Shown here piece after piece: positions 1 to 5,429 of a DNA stretch of 18,271 bases; position 1 is the first letter of the stretch, and every line of letters begins with the position of its first letter. The stretch is taken from positions 1 to 18,271 of the forward strand of contig CAZSIV010000042.1 of the NCBI GenBank assembly GCA_964607135.1, read 5' to 3'. The DNA is from Metaruminococcus_A sp964607135. Lineage in GTDB: Bacteria; Bacillota; Clostridia; Oscillospirales; Ruminococcaceae. Position numbers and translations under genes: made by a program. Under the pieces are notes generated by a model. It was not told the DNA's origin. It made no database searches and saw only the letters and a program-made list of their open reading frames with translations.

Positions 1-25
1 TAGGGCTTTGCCCGCATATGAAATA

Positions 26-50
26 CCACCCGCTATGCGGGTGGATTTTT
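26..50 (+). terminator. Intrinsic terminator of the gene upstream of the window
   Basis: CCACCCGC (26-33) and GCGGGTGG (37-44) form a perfect 8-bp stem with a three-base loop, followed by ATTTTTATTTT. This is a textbook rho-independent terminator for a rightward transcript entering from the left edge. It separates that transcript from the sortase operon. Confidence 0.85.
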
Positions 51-117
51 ATTTTGAAAAAACTATTTTGACATGATTCGGCCAATCTTCGGCAGTATGC
101 CACCGGAAAGGAGCTAT

Positions 118-798
118 ATGAGGAAACAAGCGTTTATACGGGAAAATCCCTGGGCATTTCTCATCGTACCGTTGATTTTTGCCATCTTTACTGCGGCCGT
201 GCTTTACGGAGTCGGTCGTTCCTTGGTGGCGCCATATGAGGAGCTTTTGAGCCTTTTTTTCTCTGAACATATCGAAGAGGTCGAGCCGCGCGATCTGTTG
301 GAAGCGGCCGACGCAATCTCTGATGACGGTTCGCCGGTTTTACCGCTCAGCTCGATCGATTATCCCGCTGAAGGCGACCGCTACGCGACCATTTCCATTG
401 AGGGAACCAATATGCAGAACCCTGTCTATTACGGGGATTCCCACACCATCTTGAACCGGGGGGTCGGCACCTATAAAGACCACTCCGGTGCGGGGATCCC
501 AGGGGAGGGGAAGACGATTATGATGGTCGCTCACAACAACACATTTTTCAGCGAATTGAAAAATGTGCAGCTGGGTGCTCTGGTTAAATTGGAAACCCAT
601 TACGGCGTCTCCACTTATCGCATCGTTGATATGCAGGTAAAAGATTATCAGGACCGCTCGGCTTATGATTTCTCGCGCACCGACGAAAATCTCATTATGT
701 ATACCTGTTATCCGTTTGATGCGTTGGGTTTTACCCCTAATCGTTACTTTATTTATGCAGAATATGTGTCCGGACCGAAGCTGGACCCTGAGCGCTGA
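118..798 (+). CDS. Sortase (class D-like transpeptidase)
   Basis: Membrane-anchored cysteine transpeptidase, 226 aa. Sortases cleave a C-terminal sorting signal on secreted proteins and join the product to the cell wall or to pilin subunits outside the membrane. Residues 1-11 are charged and cytoplasmic, about 12-33 form one membrane helix, and the catalytic barrel runs from about 85 to the C-terminus. The catalytic triad is visible: His139 in VAHNN, Cys197 in YTCYPF and Arg209 in TPNRY. TCYPFD with a GEG/HNN region resembles class D sortases more than SrtA or SrtB, but the class is my inference. ATG 118 is chosen over an upstream ATG at 73 because GGAAAGGAG lies just before it and the protein then starts with a normal signal-anchor. 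The next gene follows after 16 bases, so the two form an operon. No LPXTG-type substrate is encoded in the window. Confidence 0.9.
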   Translation: MRKQAFIRENPWAFLIVPLIFAIFTAAVLYGVGRSLVAPYEELLSLFFSEHIEEVEPRDLLEAADAISDDGSPVLPLSSIDYPAEGDRYATISIEGTNMQNPVYYGDSHTILNRGVGTYKDHSGAGIPGEGKTIMMVAHNNTFFSELKNVQLGALVKLETHYGVSTYRIVDMQVKDYQDRSAYDFSRTDENLIMYTCYPFDALGFTPNRYFIYAEYVSGPKLDPER

Positions 799-814
799 TA
801 AAAAGGGGGAAAAT

Positions 815-1768
815 ATGGAAATGACAGATAAAATCCGTTCTGCCGACGGCTGGAATGAAGGCAGTGGGGAACGAAGGGAAGAGAGCAAACAGAAAAGATC
901 TGTCTCGATTGGATGGCCCTTGGCGCTTTCTTATCTCAGCGCCCTTTTGTTGACAGTATTGGCTGTCGTTTTGGTGCTGTATCTCACCGTCTGTAATGAA
1001 AATTATATGAAAAGCCGTGTGACTGCGAGCGGATTTCCTCAGATTGTATACGATACATTGCTTGAAAATTACAAAAGCTATGCCGCCGCGACCGGCTTTG
1101 AAAGCCATATTCTGACAGATCAGATTTCCGCAGAACAGATCGAGAAGGATATGCAGCGCACGGTTGCGGAGCTGTATCAGGGGGATACGGCTTTTAATCT
1201 GCGCAATGAGATTGCCAACAGCACCTATGATGCGATGGCGGCTGATGCCGCGGCGCGCGGTCGGGAACTGAACGACACCAACAAACAGGGCGTTTCCATT
1301 GTGGCAGACGCTTGTCGAAGCGATTACGCCAGCTATGTGAGCATCCCGCTTGCCAGCCAGCTGAATCTCCTGATCAGCAAGCTGCAAAATATCCTCTGGA
1401 TTGTTCTGTTGGTTACTGTTTTGTTCTGCACGCTTGCAGTCTATCTTACAATAAGTCTTTCCGGCGGGCGAAGGACGGCCTGCCGTTGTCTGTTTTTTGC
1501 TTTTACCGCTTCGGCTCTGCTCTGTCTTCTGGTTGCTATAGCGCTCAACCCGATGCTCCGGATGGAGAATCTGAATCTGGAGCCGGCTTCTTTGAGACTG
1601 TTCTTGGCAAGCTATGTAAAAGGTATTTTCAGCAGCTTCGGTATTTTTGCCGCTGTATATGGCGCGGCGGCGGTGTTATTTTTCTTTTTGTCCCGTGGCA
1701 AAACACCCCGTGATCCGATCGGAAAGGCAAAGAAGGTCCGCCGCAAATCGCTGCTCAACCGCCTTTGA
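815..1768 (+). CDS. Four-helix membrane protein, unknown function, paired with sortase
   Basis: I do not recognise a family. The protein is 317 aa: a charged cytoplasmic N-terminus (1-33), a membrane helix at about 35-58, a roughly 130-residue soluble domain (about 60-190) predicted outside the cell, then three helices at about 192-213, 223-243 and 272-293, and a basic cytoplasmic tail (KAKKVRRKSLLNRL). The soluble domain is rich in Asp, Glu and Ala and looks helical. ATG 815 is preferred to the longer upstream reading frame because AAAAGGGGG lies directly before it and it follows the sortase stop by 16 bases; an earlier start would overlap the sortase. Co-transcription with a sortase suggests a role at the cell envelope, such as holding or regulating the sortase or its substrate, but this is only context. 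Confidence 0.75.
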   Translation: MEMTDKIRSADGWNEGSGERREESKQKRSVSIGWPLALSYLSALLLTVLAVVLVLYLTVCNENYMKSRVTASGFPQIVYDTLLENYKSYAAATGFESHILTDQISAEQIEKDMQRTVAELYQGDTAFNLRNEIANSTYDAMAADAAARGRELNDTNKQGVSIVADACRSDYASYVSIPLASQLNLLISKLQNILWIVLLVTVLFCTLAVYLTISLSGGRRTACRCLFFAFTASALLCLLVAIALNPMLRMENLNLEPASLRLFLASYVKGIFSSFGIFAAVYGAAAVLFFFLSRGKTPRDPIGKAKKVRRKSLLNRL

Positions 1769-1809
1769 TCTGGAAAAAGAATTTTGATTCGATTTGCTTC
1801 AAAAAAGTT

Positions 1810-1855
1810 TACCCTCGATTGACAAGGGCGTGTCTGCGTTTGCCAATCGAGGGTA
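1810..1855. repeat. 46-bp hairpin carrying the terminal sequences of the dispersed RNA element
   Basis: TACCCTCGATTG (1810-1821) is perfectly complementary to CAATCGAGGGTA (1844-1855), with a 22-base loop. The first 17 bases, TACCCTCGATTGACAAG, recur exactly at 15760-15776, and the right arm matches the reverse complement of that end. It looks like the two ends of the larger element with the middle missing. The arm is not followed by a T-run, so it is a poor intrinsic terminator, although it lies 41 bases after the sortase operon and could still help end that transcript. Confidence 0.6.
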
Positions 1856-1890
1856 CTTCATTACAAGCGGAGGATCGCAGACGCTTTTGT
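1832..1890 (+). other. Possible H-type pseudoknot partner of the 1810 hairpin
   Basis: GTCTGCG (1832-1838), inside the loop of the 1810-1855 hairpin, can pair with CGCAGAC (1876-1882) downstream, giving an H-type pseudoknot. TTTT follows at 1885-1888, so a read-through RNA could end here. Seven base pairs can arise by chance. Confidence 0.3.
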
Positions 1891-1900
1891 TAAAATTTTC

Positions 1901-1930
1901 TTTTCAAAATCCGTAAAATAGGTGTATAAT
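1901..1930 (+). promoter_or_regulatory. Promoter for the NTF2-like gene
   Basis: A perfect -10 box TATAAT (1925-1930) follows TTTTCA (1901-1906; four of six consensus bases) with an 18-base spacer in an AT-rich stretch. Transcription would begin near 1937 and leave a leader of about 100 bases before ATG 2036, in which I see no known riboswitch. Confidence 0.6.
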
Positions 1931-2035
1931 ATAAAATAACATTTGAGCCTTTATATTTTATAGGAGCTGTCACACTGCAAAGGAATTGAATAAAGTTCGC
2001 CAAAACCGTTGAAAATTAGAGAGGGTGTATTACAT

Positions 2036-3019
2036 ATGGAAATCATCCGCAAAAAAGCTGCTCTTTTGGAATACGCGGGGGCCGATCATCCCATTCTTTG
2101 GAATTCCCCGGAGATCCTTTTCATGCAGGCGGTCTGCGCCGGAAGGACGGAGGAAGCTCTTTCCTATTTCCGGGAGGAAAAGCTTTTCGGAGGCTGCCCG
2201 GTGCTGGATGCGCCCCAGGGCCGGTACGAGGGCCTTTCGGCGATCCGCTCCTTTGCAGAAGGGTGGCTGGAGCTTTTTGAAGCCGCATCCGGGGAATTGA
2301 TCCCCGTTATCCAGACCCGGGCCAACGGGCGAAGCGTCACAGAGGCAGTGGTGAATTTTCGGGTAGGGGACGTGATCGATCAGGTTCCCATGTTCTTAGT
2401 GGGGGATCTGCGCACCGCCGAGACCTTGGACGAACTGCGGATCTATTTCCATTTCACCCATGTGAAAGGCCTTACCGGTTACCGCAGGCCCTTGTTTACC
2501 TCCGCGCATCTGGAAATGGGGGATCCTCAGCTCCTGACGGGTGCGGTGCGGGAGTATTATGAGGCCCTGCATCACACGCCCTGCGTCCAGGTGGATCGGA
2601 TTCTGAAAACTATGCAGGACGGGTGCCGCTTCGGCGGTTATGAGCCTGTGGGCGTCGAGCCCCACGGAGCCAGCCGGGAGGAGCTGCGGAAAATTTACGA
2701 GCACATGGCCTCTTATATCCCTAAATGGGTGGGGATGCGGTATGAGACCATTGTAGACGACGGGAAGAACTGCGTTATCGAATGGGTGCATATCGTTTCC
2801 AGAGAGGGCCGGGAAAAAGCCGGGCGGGTGTGTATCTCCGGTGTTTCCTCTTATGAAAGAGGGGAGGACGGCCTCCTTTGCAGCATCCGCATCTGCGATT
2901 ACGCCGGATTTGAAAAGTCCATCGATTGGACGAAAACGCCTCTTTCCAAGGAGGAGGCGTACGCCGTCAATTTTGTGGAAGAATTTCCCACCGGCTGCGG
3001 AAGAAAGCCCCAAAGTTGA
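2036..3019 (+). CDS. Tandem NTF2/SnoaL-like domain protein, unknown function
   Basis: A soluble protein of 327 aa that appears to contain two NTF2-like (SnoaL-type) cone domains, at about residues 10-150 and 165-300. Each has an N-terminal helical segment (ILFMQAVCAGRTEEALSYF; TGAVREYYEALHHTP) followed by beta-rich sequence. Such folds serve as small enzymes (isomerases, cyclases, dehydratases) or as ligand-binding and dimerisation modules, so the reaction cannot be read from the fold. ATG 2036 is chosen over a TTG at 2009 because AGAGAGGG lies about ten bases upstream. The gene stands alone behind its own promoter, between the 46-bp hairpin element and the RNA-like segment that starts at its stop codon. 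It has no signal peptide or membrane segment. Confidence 0.65.
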   Translation: MEIIRKKAALLEYAGADHPILWNSPEILFMQAVCAGRTEEALSYFREEKLFGGCPVLDAPQGRYEGLSAIRSFAEGWLELFEAASGELIPVIQTRANGRSVTEAVVNFRVGDVIDQVPMFLVGDLRTAETLDELRIYFHFTHVKGLTGYRRPLFTSAHLEMGDPQLLTGAVREYYEALHHTPCVQVDRILKTMQDGCRFGGYEPVGVEPHGASREELRKIYEHMASYIPKWVGMRYETIVDDGKNCVIEWVHIVSREGREKAGRVCISGVSSYERGEDGLLCSIRICDYAGFEKSIDWTKTPLSKEEAYAVNFVEEFPTGCGRKPQS

Positions 3020-3191
3020 GAACTGCAAAAGGTCTGTGCTAGACTGTCCACACGCAGTTCACAGGCGGTTCCAGGCCGAACAGTCTGTAAACCGCGAGCC
3101 GCGTTGATTCGCAAATGCACCTCGCAGGATGAAAACCTGGAGACGGCAGAACGTTAGGGAGCGTATCGGCTGCCCTCGTCAACCGAGGATA
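3015..3191 (+). ncRNA. Candidate structured RNA, copy A (upstream of pfkA)
   Basis: Non-coding segment homologous to the one at 15760-15988. Bases 3048-3098 align without gaps to 15813-15863 (33 of 51 identical), ending in CTGTAA-CCGCGAG. Further shared blocks are CTCGCAG (3121-3127), TGAAAAC and GGCA-AACG. Supported helices are ACAGGC (3061-3066) with GTCTGT (3083-3088), GCGAG (3094-3098) with CTCGC (3121-3125), and a 3' hairpin AGGGAGC (3156-3162) with GCTGCCCT. The end CTCGTCAACCGAGGATA (3175-3191) matches the reverse complement of the element's 17-base 5' end at 14 of 17 positions, all three changes being transitions. The matching 5' end is absent, so this copy may be 5'-truncated; the start given here is uncertain. 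GAACTGC/GCAGTTC (3020-3026/3054-3060) is another possible pairing. Family unassigned; raiA should be tested. Confidence 0.5.
3016..3046 (+). promoter_or_regulatory. Possible promoter within RNA copy A
   Basis: TTGAGA (3016-3021) and an extended -10 TGCTAGACT (TAGACT at 3041-3046) are 19 bases apart. The match is modest and overlaps the stop codon of the preceding gene and the putative RNA. If used, the transcript would start near 3053, at the point where homology to copy B becomes clear. Confidence 0.25.
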
Positions 3192-3255
3192 GAGAAGATG
3201 TTTACCATACCGTTATTGCACCATTACAGTTGTTGAAATTCAATGTGTATTTTTT

Positions 3256-3291
3256 GCCGTTTTGGTAAAAACAAACGGGAACGGCCTTTTT
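3256..3291 (+). terminator. Intrinsic terminator or attenuator ahead of pfkA
   Basis: GCCGTT (3256-3261) pairs with AACGGC (3280-3285), followed by CTTTTTGCTTTTT. It lies between RNA copy A and pfkA. It could end the RNA transcript, or act as a partial terminator in a long pfkA leader, since no convincing promoter is seen between it and the pfkA start. Confidence 0.6.
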
Positions 3292-3359
3292 GCTTTTTGA
3301 GCGGAGGGCGTTCCGGCAGTTGAAATAAGGATACCATTCAGACAGAAAGGATGTTGAAG

Positions 3360-4427
3360 ATGAAAATTGGTATTTTGACAAGCGGCGGGGACTGCCCCGG
3401 TCTGAACGCCACCATCCGCGGTGCTGCGAAGGCGATTTATGAGCAGGTGGACAACGCCCAGATCGTCGGTATCGTCGATGGGTATCACGGGCTGATCCAC
3501 GGCGAGTCCCATAAAATGCACCCGGAAGATTTTTCCGGAATCCTCACTCGGGGCGGAACCATCTTGGGAACCTCCCGGCAGCCCTACAAAAAAATGAGGG
3601 TGATTGAAGACAACATCGACAAAATCGAAAACATGAAGTCAAACTACAAAAAGATGGGACTCGACTGCCTTTTGATTCTGGGTGGAAACGGCACGCATAA
3701 AACGGCGAAGCTTCTTTCAGATGAGGGGCTCAATGTGATCGGTCTTCCCAAAACCATCGACAATGACATCTGGGGAACCGACGTCACATTCGGTTTCCAC
3801 ACGGCGGTCGATATCGCAACCGACGTCATCGACCGGATTCACACGACGGCCTGCAGCCATAAACGGGTTATGGTAATTGAGATCATGGGGAATAAAGCCG
3901 GCTGGCTTTCCCTCTATTCCAGCATTGCGGGGGGCGCGGACATCGTCGTCCTGCCCGAAATCCCGTTTGATCTCGACAAGATCGCAAATTCGGTTCAGAA
4001 GCGCGCGGATAAGGGGAAGAACTTCTCGATCGTCGTCGTCGCAGAGGGAGCTATGGACAAAAAAGAGGCAAAGCTCAAAAAGAAGGAACGAGCCAAGCTG
4101 CGGGAGGAGCGGGGAGAAACCACCGCGACAGCGCGGATTGCGAAAGGCATCAACGAAAAAATCGGATTCGAAACCCGCGTCGTCGTGCCGGGGCATATTG
4201 TCCGCGGGGGGAGTCCATCCTCTTACGACCGGGTTCTGGCGACCCAATTCGGCGTTTATGCTGCTGAACTGATTGCAAAGCGCTGCTACGGCGTCTCTGT
4301 TGCGATGAAAAACAACATCGTCACCCATAATCCGCTGGAAGAGGTCGCAGGGATTACCAAGTTTGTCCCGGTAGACCATCAGATGATCCGCACCGGCCGA
4401 ATGATGGGCATGTCGTTCGGCGATTGA
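3360..4427 (+). CDS. pfkA: 6-phosphofructokinase, group III (PfkA family)
   Basis: Phosphorylates fructose 6-phosphate to fructose 1,6-bisphosphate, the committed step of glycolysis, in the cytosol. 355 aa. Visible motifs: nucleotide-loop start GILTSGGDCPGLN (4-16), GTSRQP (70-75), GGNGT (108-112), substrate and catalytic PKTIDND (130-136, base Asp134), MGNKAGWL (176-183) and the C-terminal PGHIVRGGSPSSYDR. The phosphoryl-donor signature is mixed. Gly111 at the GGDG position argues for ATP, while Lys131 in PKTIDND is typical of pyrophosphate-linked and mixed group III enzymes; the usual GGDG Asp is Asn110. ATG 3360 is chosen because GAAAGGA lies eight bases upstream, whereas ATG 3351 abuts that site. 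A Dabb gene follows after 18 bases in the same transcript. ATP use is likelier than PPi, but the sequence does not settle it. Confidence 0.93.
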   Translation: MKIGILTSGGDCPGLNATIRGAAKAIYEQVDNAQIVGIVDGYHGLIHGESHKMHPEDFSGILTRGGTILGTSRQPYKKMRVIEDNIDKIENMKSNYKKMGLDCLLILGGNGTHKTAKLLSDEGLNVIGLPKTIDNDIWGTDVTFGFHTAVDIATDVIDRIHTTACSHKRVMVIEIMGNKAGWLSLYSSIAGGADIVVLPEIPFDLDKIANSVQKRADKGKNFSIVVVAEGAMDKKEAKLKKKERAKLREERGETTATARIAKGINEKIGFETRVVVPGHIVRGGSPSSYDRVLATQFGVYAAELIAKRCYGVSVAMKNNIVTHNPLEEVAGITKFVPVDHQMIRTGRMMGMSFGD

Positions 4428-4445
4428 CAAAAGAGAGGGAAATAT

Positions 4446-4739
4446 ATGGTAAAACACATAGTGCTTTATAATGCCAAGGACGGTAAAGAGGTGTATCTCC
4501 AGAGCCAATATAAGCGGATGAAGGAAGCGCTCACCTCACTGGTTGGCAAGATCGACGGGCTGCTGAAAGTCGAGGTTTCGGTCACTTATAACGAAACGTC
4601 TCACGATATCTGCCTTTATACCGAATTTACAGATCGCGCAGCTTTGGAAGCATATCGGGTCAATCCCCATCATCTGGAAGCGGCCCAGTTCGTGCGGAGC
4701 GTCACCAAAGACCGGGTCAGCGCGGATTACGAAGTTTAA
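4446..4739 (+). CDS. Dabb (stress-responsive A/B barrel) domain protein
   Basis: A small cytosolic protein of 97 aa with the ferredoxin-like alpha/beta barrel of the Dabb family: an initial VKHIVLYNAK strand with an early His, a long amphipathic helix (about 17-36), GLLKVEVSVTYN, DICLYTEFTDRAALEAYRVNPHH, and a terminal strand ending SADYEV. Family members usually dimerise; most bacterial ones have no assigned reaction. It has a good ribosome site (AGAGAGGG) and begins 18 bases after pfkA, so it is almost certainly co-transcribed with it. The strong bidirectional terminator lies just after it. Family assignment rests on pattern and length and is fairly secure; function is unknown. Confidence 0.8.
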   Translation: MVKHIVLYNAKDGKEVYLQSQYKRMKEALTSLVGKIDGLLKVEVSVTYNETSHDICLYTEFTDRAALEAYRVNPHHLEAAQFVRSVTKDRVSADYEV

Positions 4740-4772
4740 AGGGCAGAGCAGATTTTTATAAGCGTGAAAAAT

Positions 4773-4827
4773 AAAAACGCCGTTGATTTTCGAATTCCTC
4801 AAGGGGTCGGTGTCAACGGCGTTTTTT
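4773..4827. terminator. Bidirectional terminator between the Dabb gene and trxA
   Basis: AAAAACGCCGTTGA (4773-4786) and TCAACGGCGTTTTT (4813-4826) are perfect 14-base complements with T-runs on both strands. The hairpin ends the rightward pfkA-Dabb transcript and the leftward trxA transcript, which converge here. Confidence 0.9.
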
Positions 4828-4849
4828 GCTTTACCTTTTAAATTTTCCT

Positions 4850-5167
4850 TCAGCGGTACTGTTCGATCAATGCGGCGTAACTCGATTTTGGACGGACACC
4901 GACCTCGGTCGAAAGGGTCTCTCCGCCCTTGATCAAAACCACTGTCGGAATGCTCATCACCCCATACCGGGCGGCCAGCTCCGCATTTTCGTCAATGTTC
5001 ACCTTGAAAAAGCGCACCTCGGGATGTTCTTCCGCAAGCTCCGCAATCACTGGAGCCAGCATTTTGCAGGGGCCGCACCAGTCGGCGTAAAAATCGACCA
5101 AGGCCAATCCCTCCGCCTGATTGACAGCTGTCTCGAACTCGGATTCCTGTAAAACCGTGACACTCAT
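4850..5167 (-). CDS. trxA: Thioredoxin
   Basis: Cytosolic dithiol-disulfide oxidoreductase, 105 aa, the normal length for bacterial thioredoxin. The active site is WCGPCK with Cys31 and Cys34; the cis-proline loop is SIPTV (Pro74), and the buried Asp is in VDFYADW. Reduced thioredoxin supplies electrons to ribonucleotide reductase, peroxidases and methionine sulfoxide reductase, and is recycled by thioredoxin reductase, whose gene lies about 3 kb away on the other strand (8294). The start ATG is preceded by AGGAG at nine bases. A promoter is visible at 5211-5238, so the gene is probably expressed independently of the ATPase gene upstream of it on the same strand. Confidence 0.96.
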   Translation of the reverse strand: MSVTVLQESEFETAVNQAEGLALVDFYADWCGPCKMLAPVIAELAEEHPEVRFFKVNIDENAELAARYGVMSIPTVVLIKGGETLSTEVGVRPKSSYAALIEQYR

Positions 5168-5210
5168 TTTTTTAGTCTCCTTCCATTTACCTTTAGCGTT
5201 GGCATATTTG

Positions 5211-5238
5211 ATTTTATTATGTTACCATTGATTAACAA
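5211..5238 (-). promoter_or_regulatory. Promoter of trxA
   Basis: On the minus strand TTGTTA (5233-5238) and TAAAAT (5211-5216) are separated by 16 bases, giving a leader of about 37 bases. The surrounding sequence is AT-rich. The remaining intergenic bases up to 5429 hold only a weak AT hairpin (5383-5409, stem CAATTTT/AAAATTG) that may end the ATPase transcript. Confidence 0.55.
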
Positions 5239-5429
5239 GGGCCTCCAACATCTCCACAAACAGGATTGTGCAAAGCCATAGGCCGTATTTCTGTTTTTTG
5301 GAATAAAAGATATACGGTCTGTTACAAAAATAGTATACCACAAACCCGTGAAAATTTAATCCTTTTTAAGAAAAACGGCAGACAATTTTCAGACTCAAGC
5401 TAAAAATTGCTGCTGCTTTTCAGGTTATT

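Noticed and set aside
3015..3191. Cobalamin-type riboswitch, suggested by CCTGGAGACGGCAG
   Set aside because: The similarity to the B12 box is partial, the rest of the aptamer consensus is missing, and the downstream gene is pfkA.
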